This document shows positions 9,791 to 17,871 of a stretch of 64,000 nt of DNA, one piece after another. Numbering within the stretch: the stretch's first letter is position 1; each line of letters starts with the position of its first letter. The position numbers and the translations under genes were made by a program. Under the pieces are notes generated by a model. It did no database searches. It saw nothing but the letters and a program-made list of their open reading frames with translations, and was not told the origin of the DNA. The stretch lies in assembly GCF_947492965.1 (NCBI RefSeq), contig NZ_CANLOZ010000002.1, forward strand, positions 372,001 to 436,000, given 5' to 3'. Source of the DNA: an uncultured Aquimarina sp. GTDB taxonomy: Bacteria; Bacteroidota; Bacteroidia; Flavobacteriales; Flavobacteriaceae.

Positions 9791-10309
9791 ATGCTAAAAA
9801 CCATCATATTAACTTTCATTCTAGTGATATCTTCCTTACAACTATATTCACAGGATGATTATATCAAATTGGATAATGCAAAAACACAAAAACCAACCTA
9901 TATTTTTAATAAAAAGATTATTGGGAATGAATATTTGTTTTTTACACTGGGAATGTCTGACTAAGAAATAAAAAAACAAATAAAAGATATATCGATATTA
10001 AAAGACAAACGAAATAGGAGGTCTTATGATGATTACAATCTTACAGAACATGGCCTTCTAATTGTAGATTTAAGCACTAAAATCTCTGGTAAGACACAAA
10101 CTGAATTAAACGATTTTTTTGGATTAGCAAAGGGTAATAACATCTACATTGATGGATATTTATTAGAAAATAAAAAGTATAGTGTGGCGATATCTTCAAT
10201 TTGTGAAATAGAAATAATAACAATTTCCAATACAAATGGAAAAGAAGATAAGTTTCTAAATATCTGGACATTACCTAAAAACGAACGCTACAGAAAAGAC
10301 AATAACTAA
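9791..10309 (+). pseudogene. Secreted protein gene interrupted by an in-frame TAA
   Basis: A frame of 172 codons runs from the ATG at 9791 to a TAA at 10307-10309, with a single internal TAA at codon 58 (9962-9964). Before it lie a signal peptide (about 1-21, ending QLYSQ) and about 36 mature residues. After it about 114 more residues continue in the same frame with normal composition, ending NIWTLPKNERYRK. No good start codon follows the stop, so the downstream part is probably not translated alone. One base change would restore the gene. This could be a recent pseudogene or a sequencing error. I do not recognise the family. Confidence 0.7.
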
Positions 10310-10335
10310 CAATTGATTTAATTATAACCATTTAC

Positions 10336-10896
10336 ATGAAAGGGGAACTAAAGGGATTACTAAAAGAGATTATTTCCATTACCATTGGTATTTTAATTGC
10401 ATTGTACATCAATAATTGGAATGAAGATAGAAAAGACAGCAATTATATTGAAAATATTTCAGCATCTATTCATCAGGAACTATCCGAAACTAGAGAGGAT
10501 ATTGATAAAAAAATAGTTCAACAACGTATGCTAATAGATACCCTTAACTTCTACCGAAAAGATGATCAAATGTCTTTAGATAGAGTTATTACTAAAGCAA
10601 AAGGGATATTTATTCCATCGATAAGAATCAATTCTTGGAAAGCTATTGCTAATTCTAAAATTGAATTAATGGACTATAGCACGGTTTCTACTTTAGCCGA
10701 TATAGAAGAACAAAAAGAATTATTAAAAATAAAATCTGAAAAATTGCTGGATTATCTTTTTGCCAACTATCGAAAAACTGGAGAAGAACAAAAGGAATTT
10801 ATGCAAATATTGATGTCTGAAATTATAAGTACCGAAACCTTTTTAAAACAATCGATTGATGAAATTATAAAAGAGGATAAAAGTTTGGAAAAATGA
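10336..10896 (+). CDS. DUF6090-type membrane-anchored protein
   Basis: A 186-aa protein with an N-terminal TM helix (about 10-27) followed by the signature INNWNEDRKD, then a mostly helical, charged soluble part. TM helix, NNWNE-R motif and four-helix-like body are typical of the Bacteroidota family DUF6090. The function is unknown. It starts 26 nt after the broken secreted-protein gene. Confidence 0.7.
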   Translation: MKGELKGLLKEIISITIGILIALYINNWNEDRKDSNYIENISASIHQELSETREDIDKKIVQQRMLIDTLNFYRKDDQMSLDRVITKAKGIFIPSIRINSWKAIANSKIELMDYSTVSTLADIEEQKELLKIKSEKLLDYLFANYRKTGEEQKEFMQILMSEIISTETFLKQSIDEIIKEDKSLEK

Positions 10897-10963
10897 TAAT
10901 AAAGATTCAATATCTTATAAAGTTAAAGACTTTTAATTAATATAGCGTTTATAAAGTTTAAAA

Positions 10964-11701
10964 ATGAATTTGATTTTCAAACATATAATTTTCGGACTTC
11001 TAACATTTGGATTGATTGGTTGCAATTCAAATGAAAAGAAGAGTCAATCAGGTGAATCTATAACTTATCCCGATATCAAAATTATTGGAGCTATGAGAAA
11101 TGTGATGTGGAAGGGAGAATTAAGTGGTAAAATTGACCTTGATACAATTGCTAATAAAACTGGACTTTACGGAATTGGACCTGAAAGTCATTTGATTGGT
11201 GAATTACTTATTAACAATGGAATAAGTTATGTTTCTAAGGTTAACTCTGATTCAACAATGAATGTTATAAATACTTACAAAGTTTCCGCCCCATTTTTTG
11301 TATACGGGAATGTAACAGAATGGAAAGAATTTGAATTACCGTCGAATATAAAAACAATTAAACATTTAGAACAATTTATTTTTGATCTGACAGCTAGTTT
11401 TAAAAAACCTTTCGTTTTTAAATTAATAGGACGAACTTCTAAAGCTATTATTCATATTCAGAACTTACCGGAAAACACTAAAGTTACTTCACCAAAAGAA
11501 GCTCATCAGGGTCAAACTAATTACAAACTAACTAATGAAGAGGTGGAAATTGTGGGTTTCTTTTCAACCGAACATAAAGGAGTTTTTACACATCATGATA
11601 CATTTTTACACATGCACCTGATAACAAAAGATGAAAGTAAAATGGGGCATTTAGATGAATTAGAAATTGAAAAAATGAAATTGTATCTACCAAAAAAATA
11701 A
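10964..11701 (+). CDS. budA: Acetolactate decarboxylase, lipoprotein form
   Basis: Alpha-acetolactate decarboxylase (converts acetolactate to acetoin and CO2). The family's metal-binding signature is clear near the C-terminus: GFFSTEHKGVFTHHDTF followed by LHMHLI, with His residues at about 210, 211, 216 and 218 in the zinc-ligand region. The N-terminal part has IKIIGAMRNVMWKG and LYGIGPESHLIGEL, where family members have the substrate-pocket segments. Unusually, residues 1-20 form an SPII signal with lipobox LIGC (C20), so the enzyme would be envelope-anchored rather than cytoplasmic. No acetolactate synthase gene is nearby. Confidence 0.85.
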   Translation: MNLIFKHIIFGLLTFGLIGCNSNEKKSQSGESITYPDIKIIGAMRNVMWKGELSGKIDLDTIANKTGLYGIGPESHLIGELLINNGISYVSKVNSDSTMNVINTYKVSAPFFVYGNVTEWKEFELPSNIKTIKHLEQFIFDLTASFKKPFVFKLIGRTSKAIIHIQNLPENTKVTSPKEAHQGQTNYKLTNEEVEIVGFFSTEHKGVFTHHDTFLHMHLITKDESKMGHLDELEIEKMKLYLPKK

Positions 11702-11724
11702 AATTTATCAAAAAATAATAAATA

Positions 11725-12567
11725 ATGCGTTTAAAATATCATTTTAATCTTCCTCCAGAAAGTGATGTTATTTTGCGTAATAGAACGATTACCACATATT
11801 ATGCTCAGTTATATCAAAGAGAACCTTCTTTGTATAAATGGGCAGGCATGGCTGCATTTGCTTCTTTTCATATTGGTGAAAAATTGAACATTTGGGATTG
11901 GGAAGCGACTCCTATCAAAACTCTTTCTGAAACCTGTAAAAAGAAAAATAAATCTTTGGAAGATGATTTTCAGATCATTAGAATCATTAATAATAAAATA
12001 TTCTCAGAAATAGGAACTGCATTATTAACATTTAGTCAAATGGAATATCAAGTATTTCGTAATCAGCTGGTCTTAGAACGAAAAAATGAACTTATTATAG
12101 AAGCTTTTGATAAATTACAAGAAGCTAGAACAAAGATGCAGAATGATACTGTTGATCAAGAAGCTTATGATTTAGTTTGGGACGCAAATTTGCAAATATT
12201 ATGGCATGAACAATACAAGGTAGTGCAACCATTATTTGATAAATTGAGTTTGGTTTTTTCTGGAGCAATGTCAATCATCGCAAGTTTTGATTATCGTATT
12301 CATCATAAACAAACGAATTGGAGATTAGCTTCTAGGTTTATTTTATTTATGTTTTCTAAAGGTTTTAAAGTTCTTTTACATAATGGAATACTTCCCGATG
12401 TTACCAATATTAAACATCGATGGTTCTGGATATCTTCAGATTTATTTGTAAAATGGAAATCTGCTGAAAGCAACAAACAACTTATTACTGAAGAGATGCA
12501 AATATTATCTTCTTTAGAGCTTCGAAAACTTGATATTCTAACACACATTAATCAGAAGAATACGTGA
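11725..12567 (+). CDS. Hypothetical protein, DUF2515-like
   Basis: A 280-aa soluble, helical protein without a signal peptide. The arrangement (an NRTITTYYAQLYQREPSLYKWAG-type segment near the N-terminus and NLQILWHEQYKVVQPLFD around residue 160) resembles the DUF2515/YppC family, but the match is by eye and weak. No catalytic motif is apparent. It lies 23 nt after the acetolactate decarboxylase gene and could share its transcript. Confidence 0.55.
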   Translation: MRLKYHFNLPPESDVILRNRTITTYYAQLYQREPSLYKWAGMAAFASFHIGEKLNIWDWEATPIKTLSETCKKKNKSLEDDFQIIRIINNKIFSEIGTALLTFSQMEYQVFRNQLVLERKNELIIEAFDKLQEARTKMQNDTVDQEAYDLVWDANLQILWHEQYKVVQPLFDKLSLVFSGAMSIIASFDYRIHHKQTNWRLASRFILFMFSKGFKVLLHNGILPDVTNIKHRWFWISSDLFVKWKSAESNKQLITEEMQILSSLELRKLDILTHINQKNT

Positions 12568-12633
12568 TTTTGAGACTAAAAAGAATTAAGGTTATTAAAC
12601 TTATACAACTTCACCAAAACTAAAATACAAAGT

Positions 12634-12649
12634 TTAACCAATCGGTTAA
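12634..12649. promoter_or_regulatory. TetR-like operator palindrome
   Basis: TTAACC-AATC-GGTTAA, a perfect 6-bp inverted repeat with a 4-bp spacer, 61 nt upstream of the membrane protein start at 12711. The AACC...GGTT symmetry is common in TetR/AcrR operators. No TetR gene is in the window. Confidence 0.35.
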
Positions 12650-12710
12650 TTATCTAAAAAGAAGAGTAACAAATCCATAAGTAACTCGTCGACAGAATAA
12701 ACGAGAAATT

Positions 12711-13394
12711 ATGGGTTTCAATAGGTTTCAGAAATTAGGAGGAATTTGTGCAATAATACTTGGTATTATTTATATAGTAGCTTTTATAATCTATGGCGCA
12801 GTGCTAGAATTTCCAGATGCTGATGCGATTGCAATAGAAAAATTAAAGTTCTTATCTGATAATTACCATATCCTTTTTATTACCAATTTTATTAGTTATG
12901 TCTTATTTGGAATGCTATTAGCCGTATTAGTAGTTTCCACACATCAGCGTATAAAGGATCATTTTCCTAATTTTTCACAATTAACCTCAGTTTTTGGTAT
13001 CATCTGGGTAGGATTGGTGATTGCGAGTGGTATGATTTCTAATATTGGTCTCGATTCAGTTATTACTTTAGGAAATACTGAACCAGAAAAGGCAATGTCA
13101 ATATGGTCGAGCATAAGTATCGTTTCAGAAGGTCTTGGTGGTGGTAATGAGATAGTAGGAGGGATCTGGGTATTATTATTAAGTTTTTTGGGATCTAAAA
13201 AAGAAATATTTTCTAAACCTGTAAACATTCAAGGTTTTATAGTAGGGTTAGCAGGTGTTTTAACGGTAATTCCAGTAAATATATTTAAAGAAATCTTTGG
13301 TCTTAGTCAAATTATATGGTTTATAAGTATTGGTATTTTTATGATACGTAAACCGTTGGAAGATTATAAGATTAGAACGAAAACCATTAAATAA
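12711..13394 (+). CDS. DUF4386-like six-TM membrane protein
   Basis: A 227-aa integral membrane protein with six predicted TM helices (about 10-28, 50-75, 85-108, 135-155, 165-185 and 190-210). The run GGNEIVGGIWVLLLS around residues 142-156 and the overall layout match the DUF4386 family. The function is unknown. The upstream region carries a TetR-like palindrome. It converges with the small minus-strand membrane-protein pair ending at 13410. Confidence 0.65.
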   Translation: MGFNRFQKLGGICAIILGIIYIVAFIIYGAVLEFPDADAIAIEKLKFLSDNYHILFITNFISYVLFGMLLAVLVVSTHQRIKDHFPNFSQLTSVFGIIWVGLVIASGMISNIGLDSVITLGNTEPEKAMSIWSSISIVSEGLGGGNEIVGGIWVLLLSFLGSKKEIFSKPVNIQGFIVGLAGVLTVIPVNIFKEIFGLSQIIWFISIGIFMIRKPLEDYKIRTKTIK

Positions 13395-13409
13395 CTAAAC
13401 TACTAAATC

Positions 13410-13517
13410 TCAATCGTTCTTCTGATTATAATTTTTATGATATGCCCTAATAACAAAAACTATCCAAATCAAAAAAATAGTGGTTACGATTATTGAATAT
13501 ATAATTACAGGATCCAT
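13410..13517 (-). CDS. Small single-TM protein (35 aa)
   Basis: Starts MDPVIIYS and consists of one hydrophobic helix (about 4-25) with a charged tail ending NQKND. The ATG shares one base with the stop of the 60-aa membrane protein upstream (TAATG), which is the main reason to believe it is translated. No family recognised. Confidence 0.5.
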   Translation of the reverse strand: MDPVIIYSIIVTTIFLIWIVFVIRAYHKNYNQKND

Positions 13518-13699
13518 TAGGGATTGTTTTTAAAATAGTTAAGAAAACCTAAGATGGTAGGAGCCCATAAACCTATAAATATAGCTTCCTGTTTTCTACC
13601 AGCACTAAAAGAATAATGTGACAAACAAATAACAAATATCACCGTTAGTAGCATTATCACATTCATTACACCTACCTTTTTTATAAAATTTTTGATCAT
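13517..13699 (-). CDS. Small two-TM protein (60 aa)
   Basis: A 60-aa protein with two hydrophobic segments (about 9-28 and 40-55) separated by FSAGRKQEAIF. It is translationally coupled to the 35-aa protein through a TAATG overlap and divergent from the glutathione peroxidase gene. The 34-nt inverted-repeat operator at 13750-13783 lies in the shared promoter, so it may be under the same control. Family unknown. Confidence 0.55.
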   Translation of the reverse strand: MIKNFIKKVGVMNVIMLLTVIFVICLSHYSFSAGRKQEAIFIGLWAPTILGFLNYFKNNP

Positions 13700-13749
13700 A
13701 CTTGGATATCGTATTAAACCTTCTGTAAATAACTAACTAAAAAACATAA

Positions 13750-13783
13750 TTTGTTTAAACTTTAGTTAAATTAGTTAAACAAA
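13750..13783. promoter_or_regulatory. 34-nt inverted-repeat operator, copy 1
   Basis: Outer arms TTTGTTTAA and TTAAACAAA with an internal TTTAGTTAAA. Bases 13750-13770 recur exactly, in reverse complement, at 14463-14483. Across the full 34 nt the reverse complement matches copy 2 at 30 positions. It lies between the divergent small membrane proteins and glutathione peroxidase, 75 nt before the latter. Confidence 0.7.
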
Positions 13784-13857
13784 TATACAATACGAATTAT
13801 CTTTATAAAAATTTTCTAACCAAAAAATTACAGGTTAATACCGCTAAAACAAATACA

Positions 13858-14391
13858 ATGAATTTCATTACTAAGATAAAAACCAAATCCAAAGTATCTC
13901 AAAACAAAGGAAATACAAGTAATTCATCTATCTATGATATCAAGATAAATAGTCTAGAAGGTAAGGAAATTAATCTTGCTGATTTTAAAGGAAAAAAGAT
14001 ATTCTTTGTGAATGTTGCTTCTAAATGTGGATTTACAGGACAATATAAAGATTTACAAAAATTATACGATACATATCAGGATACATTGATGATTATTGCT
14101 TCTCCATGTAATCAATTCGGAAAACAAGAACCTGGAGATGCTTCTCAAATTCAATCGTTTTGTGAGCGAAATTATGGAGTAACCTTTTTAGTTACTGAAA
14201 AAATTGATGTTAAAGGAACAAATCAATATAAGTTATATGAATGGCTTACTAACAAGGACTTAAATGGTAAGAAAAACTCTAGTGTAAAATGGAATTTTCA
14301 GAAATATCTAGTAAATGAAAAAGGTGAATTTATTGATTTCTATTTTTCCATTACAAAACCTATGAGTTCATCCATCACTAAATATTTATAG
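13858..14391 (+). CDS. Glutathione peroxidase-family (thiol) peroxidase
   Basis: Peroxide-reducing enzyme of the GPx family, probably thioredoxin-dependent like most bacterial Cys-GPx. The peroxidatic Cys is in NVASKCGFTGQY (about residue 60). The second conserved block is SPCNQFGKQEPG (usually NQFGGQEPG). The Trp and Asn of the catalytic tetrad are in VKWNFQKYL. The N-terminal 20 residues are basic and polar with no signal peptide, so it is cytoplasmic. The conserved 34-nt inverted repeat sits in the promoter, shared with the fasciclin gene downstream, which suggests a common stress or light regulon (inference). Confidence 0.92.
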   Translation: MNFITKIKTKSKVSQNKGNTSNSSIYDIKINSLEGKEINLADFKGKKIFFVNVASKCGFTGQYKDLQKLYDTYQDTLMIIASPCNQFGKQEPGDASQIQSFCERNYGVTFLVTEKIDVKGTNQYKLYEWLTNKDLNGKKNSSVKWNFQKYLVNEKGEFIDFYFSITKPMSSSITKYL

Positions 14392-14449
14392 AGATTATTA
14401 TTAACATTTTGAACTTATAATAAGAGAGTTGTCAATTAAGTTTTAATAT

Positions 14450-14483
14450 TTTGTTTAATATTTTTAACTAAAGTTTAAACAAA
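14450..14483. promoter_or_regulatory. 34-nt inverted-repeat operator, copy 2
   Basis: Same length and outer arms as copy 1 (TTTGTTTAA ... TTAAACAAA), in opposite orientation, with 30 of 34 positions matching. It ends 53 nt before the fasciclin-domain gene. Confidence 0.7.
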
Positions 14484-14511
14484 AACATAACAATTGATGC
14501 AATTACTTGAG

Positions 14512-14519
14512 TACCTTTG
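14512..14519 (+). promoter_or_regulatory. -7 element TACCTTTG
   Basis: Exact match to the Bacteroidota -7 consensus TAnnTTTG, just upstream of the fasciclin gene and 29 nt after the operator. The nearest upstream TTG (14494) is closer than the usual -33 spacing, which may mean the promoter needs an activator. Confidence 0.5.
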
Positions 14520-14535
14520 AAATAAAACGCTAATT

Positions 14536-15114
14536 ATGAAAAAACTTATTATCACAACATGTTTGTTTGGAGGGCTTTTAATTTTTGCATCATTCACTCA
14601 TTTTTCAACCGAAAATACGTCTGAATATGCTACTAAAACAACTCCGACAGAGAAGGTAACTAAAGAAAAGAAACCAACTATTGTTGGTGTAGCAGCATCA
14701 AATGAGAATTTTACCACCTTAGTCGCAGCAGTAAAAGCCGCAAACTTGGTAGAAACTTTAAAAGGAGATGGACCATTTACAGTATTTGCTCCTGTTAATG
14801 ATGCTTTTGCAAAACTACCTGATGGAACAGTAGATGGTTTATTAAAACCAGAAAGTAAGAAAACATTAACTGCTATTTTAACGTATCATGTAGTTTCTGG
14901 AAAATTTGTAGCTGCTGATGTAATCAAAGCGATTAAAGATGGTAACGGTTCTTTTTCAATAACTACTGTCCAAGGAAATAAATTGGTAGCTTCTTTAGAT
15001 GGTGACTCCGTTGTTCTTACGGATGCAAAGGGAGGAACATCAAAAGTTGTTCTTACTGACGTTGAAGCTTCAAATGGAGTTATCCATGCTATTGATACTG
15101 TAGTAATGCCATAA
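14536..15114 (+). CDS. Secreted fasciclin-domain protein
   Basis: A 192-aa protein with a signal peptide (about 1-21) and a charged Thr/Lys linker, then one fasciclin (FAS1) domain (about 52-190). FAS1 motifs are clear: [11 protein letters not shown], the H1-type [18 protein letters not shown], the YHVVSGK segment, and the C-terminal [16 protein letters not shown]1 domains mediate adhesion or matrix contacts; single-domain bacterial members are often stress- or light-induced. The conserved inverted-repeat operator and an exact TAnnTTTG element precede it, and a strong terminator follows. Confidence 0.93.
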   Translation: MKKLIITTCLFGGLLIFASFTHFSTENTSEYATKTTPTEKVTKEKKPTIVGVAASNENFTTLVAAVKAANLVETLKGDGPFTVFAPVNDAFAKLPDGTVDGLLKPESKKTLTAILTYHVVSGKFVAADVIKAIKDGNGSFSITTVQGNKLVASLDGDSVVLTDAKGGTSKVVLTDVEASNGVIHAIDTVVMP

Positions 15115-15165
15115 GGAATAGAACGATATCTTAGTATTTAGTTAGATTCTGATATTAGTTAAAGA

Positions 15166-15200
15166 AATCCTCGTAGTCTATGAACTATGAGGATTTTTTT
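15166..15200 (+). terminator. Rho-independent terminator after fasciclin gene
   Basis: A 12-bp stem (15166-15177 with 15184-15195, one G-T wobble), 6-nt loop, then seven T residues. Confidence 0.88.
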
Positions 15201-15301
15201 AAATAAGCTATAAATCAGTCCAAATCTGTCGTGTTTTCAGACTATAATTAATGAATAGAGTAATGAATATATAGACAAAGAGGAATAGAATCAGATTACA
15301 A

Positions 15302-15994
15302 TTACTTAAATAAAGTTTTCAGGTTGTTTTTATATACCTTGCCAATCGGTATTACAAAATCTCGAATTAAAATTCTATTTCCTTCAATTTCATTAATATG
15401 CTTTTTGGCTACGATAAAAGACTTGTGGGTTTGCAAGAATGCATTTGTGGGTAGTAAACTTAACATATCAGATATCTTTTCTCGAACCTGAATTTCGTTC
15501 ATTTCTGTAACTACTTTGATATAATTACCAGTAGCTTCAATAAATAAAATATCTTCGGTTTTTACCTGTATTAGCTTTTTATTAGCACGTAGAAATAAGC
15601 TTTCGTCCTCTTTTTTAATGTTTGGAGTAGGAGCAATGCTTTCTTCATTTTTAACTTCGATCTTATTAATGGCCTTGATAAAACGTTCAAAACTAAAGGG
15701 TTTTAAGAGGTAATCTACAATGTTAAGTTCATAACCTTCTACAGCGTATTCCTGATAAGCAGTAGTTACAATTATATTTGGAGGATGTTTTAATGTCTTC
15801 AAGAATTCGAATCCTTTAAGCTTAGGCATATTCAAATCTAAGAAGATGATATCTATTTTATGCTTGGCAAGACATTCGATGGCTTCTATAGCATCATAAC
15901 AATGCTGTACAAAGTTAAGATTAGGCAATGCATCACAATATCCTTTTATAATATCATGAGCAATATGTTCATCATCCACTATAATATACTTCAT
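15302..15994 (-). CDS. LytTR-family response regulator
   Basis: A 230-aa regulator. The N-terminal receiver has acidic pocket VDDEH, phosphoacceptor Asp in IIFLDLNMPK (about residue 54), TTAYQ with the conserved Thr, and Lys in LLKPFSFERF. The C-terminal LytTR DNA-binding domain (about 130-230) has LFLRANKKLIQVKTEDILFIEATGNYIKV-type strands and ends NLKTLFK. The start overlaps the kinase stop by one base, so this is a LytS/LytT-type pair. It is divergent from the ABC exporter/M1-peptidase operon, a plausible but unproven target. Confidence 0.93.
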   Translation of the reverse strand: MKYIIVDDEHIAHDIIKGYCDALPNLNFVQHCYDAIEAIECLAKHKIDIIFLDLNMPKLKGFEFLKTLKHPPNIIVTTAYQEYAVEGYELNIVDYLLKPFSFERFIKAINKIEVKNEESIAPTPNIKKEDESLFLRANKKLIQVKTEDILFIEATGNYIKVVTEMNEIQVREKISDMLSLLPTNAFLQTHKSFIVAKKHINEIEGNRILIRDFVIPIGKVYKNNLKTLFK

Positions 15995-16782
15995 TATATC
16001 TCTAATCTAAGTTTTGCAGTGTAAATATCGTGATTAATTGAATTCGTTAATTCATGTTTTTTAGGATACGCTAAGGTTAGTCTTCTGGTAAGATTTTGTA
16101 ATCCAATACCTTTTTCTCCTTTTATTTCTTCATCAAAATTATTTTCAATTTCAAATACGATACTACTTTGTTTTGATGTAATGGAAATATTCGCAAATGC
16201 ATTCGTACGTAATACTTCTAATCCATGTTTAAAAGCATTTTCTACCAAAATGATAAATAACAAAGGCATGATTTTAAGTTCTTCATTATCAATATCCACT
16301 TCAAAATTTATTGTGATATCCTTATGATAGCGCATCTTATGCAATTCTATATAGTTATATATAAAATCAATTTCTTGCTGTAGACTCACATATTCTTTTT
16401 GTCCTTCGTAGATACTATAACGCATCATATCTGATAACTTCAGAATAAGTGTTTTTGCCTTTTCACTGTCTTTATCTACTAATCCGTACAAATTGTTCAA
16501 CATATTAAAGAAAAAATGAGGATTTACCTGAGATTGCAGGTGCATAAGCTCCGTTTTCTTCTTCTCATTTTTTAGGTTAATTAAAAACTTGATGTTAACA
16601 AATAGCCAATGAAAAACAGCAATACAGACTGCTACAAAATATAAGAAAAGGAATTCTATAAATCCTTCTAGCTTTCCAAACGAATCATTAAAAAAGACAA
16701 TAATCAACCCTATAAAGACCAATAAGATTCTAATTACTCGAATAGAAAACACCTTTTTTATGGATGACCATTTAAAATTCAT
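15994..16782 (-). CDS. LytS-type sensor histidine kinase
   Basis: A 262-aa membrane kinase with two hydrophobic segments (about 14-31 and 41-65), a short coiled linker, and a His_kinase domain. The phosphoacceptor is H89 in QVNPHFFFN, followed by an HATPase domain with N-box LLFIILVENAFKHG and G-box GEKGIGLQNL. There is no periplasmic sensor domain, so sensing is probably within the membrane. It overlaps its LytTR partner by one base. Confidence 0.93.
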   Translation of the reverse strand: MNFKWSSIKKVFSIRVIRILLVFIGLIIVFFNDSFGKLEGFIEFLFLYFVAVCIAVFHWLFVNIKFLINLKNEKKKTELMHLQSQVNPHFFFNMLNNLYGLVDKDSEKAKTLILKLSDMMRYSIYEGQKEYVSLQQEIDFIYNYIELHKMRYHKDITINFEVDIDNEELKIMPLLFIILVENAFKHGLEVLRTNAFANISITSKQSSIVFEIENNFDEEIKGEKGIGLQNLTRRLTLAYPKKHELTNSINHDIYTAKLRLEI

Positions 16783-16956
16783 ACTTCAATATTACCTAAA
16801 TAAAGTACTGCTTGCAAATTAGTTGGCAAACGTATCAAAAATGTATCCGAACTAATGAAATAGTGACACAAACGTCTCTTATCACGACTAAGGTTACGTA
16901 CGCAACATTCCATCATGAATACATCCCAATTTCTTTTTCGGGAAATGGATCACTAC

Positions 16957-16964
16957 TAAGTTTG
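16957..16964 (+). promoter_or_regulatory. Candidate -7 element TAAGTTTG
   Basis: Matches TAnnTTTG about 30 nt upstream of the ABC ATPase start, in the divergent gap from the LytS kinase. No convincing -33 TTG at normal spacing. Confidence 0.35.
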
Positions 16965-16992
16965 TCTATATCAATCTAAAAAACGAACAGTT

Positions 16993-17865
16993 ATGCAACT
17001 GATAATCGATAACATTAGTAAAACCTATGATAATGGTGTACAAGCATTACAAGGTATATCATTAAAAATTCCAAAAGGAATGTTTGGTTTATTAGGACCA
17101 AACGGAGCAGGAAAGTCTACCTTAATGAGAACCATTGCTACCTTACAAAATGCGGATAGTGGTCATATCTCTTTTAATGATTTGGACATTTATAAGGATA
17201 AGAATGCGATTCGGAAAGTACTAGGATACTTACCACAACAATTTGGAGTATATCCAAAAATGTCGGCAGAAATACTACTTAATCATCTTGCTGTGTTAAA
17301 AGGGATCACCAACAAAAAAGAACGTAAAGAAGTTGTACATGTACTTTTGGATAGAACGAACTTGTATGAAGTTAGAAAACAGAATCTTGGTGGGTTTTCT
17401 GGTGGAATGAAACAACGTTTTGGGATTGCCCAAGCACTTTTGAATAATCCAAAATTATTGATTGTAGATGAGCCCACAGCAGGACTAGATCCAAAAGAAC
17501 GTAATCGGTTTTATAATCTTCTTAGTGAAATAGCGGAAAATACCATCGTCATATTATCTACCCATATTGTGGATGATATTAAGGAGTTATGTCACCAGAT
17601 GGCCATTATCAATAGAGGAGAAGTGATCCTAAAAGGGAAACCATTAGATCTTATTGAACAAGTACAAGGAAAAGTCTATCAAAAAACTATTGATAGATCA
17701 GAATTTGATACGTATAAAAACCAATATCAGGTGATCAATGAAACCTTTTTTATGGGTAAACCTGTTGTTCAGATTATGAATAATTCAAATCCGGGTAATG
17801 GATTTGAGCCTATAAACGCAGGTCTAGAAGAAGTGTATTTCTCACAAATCAATCAATCAAAATAG
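16993..17865 (+). CDS. ABC-2 type transporter ATP-binding protein
   Basis: A 290-aa exporter ATPase with Walker A GPNGAGKST, signature GGFSGGMKQRFGIAQAL, and Walker B LLIVDEPTAGLDP followed by the H-loop STHIVDDI. A C-terminal extension of about 75 residues follows, as in ABC-2 exporters. It ends 6 nt before the large permease/M1-peptidase gene, so the two form an operon. The divergent LytS/LytTR pair may control it. The cargo is unknown. Confidence 0.92.
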   Translation: MQLIIDNISKTYDNGVQALQGISLKIPKGMFGLLGPNGAGKSTLMRTIATLQNADSGHISFNDLDIYKDKNAIRKVLGYLPQQFGVYPKMSAEILLNHLAVLKGITNKKERKEVVHVLLDRTNLYEVRKQNLGGFSGGMKQRFGIAQALLNNPKLLIVDEPTAGLDPKERNRFYNLLSEIAENTIVILSTHIVDDIKELCHQMAIINRGEVILKGKPLDLIEQVQGKVYQKTIDRSEFDTYKNQYQVINETFFMGKPVVQIMNNSNPGNGFEPINAGLEEVYFSQINQSK

Positions 17866-17871
17866 TATACT

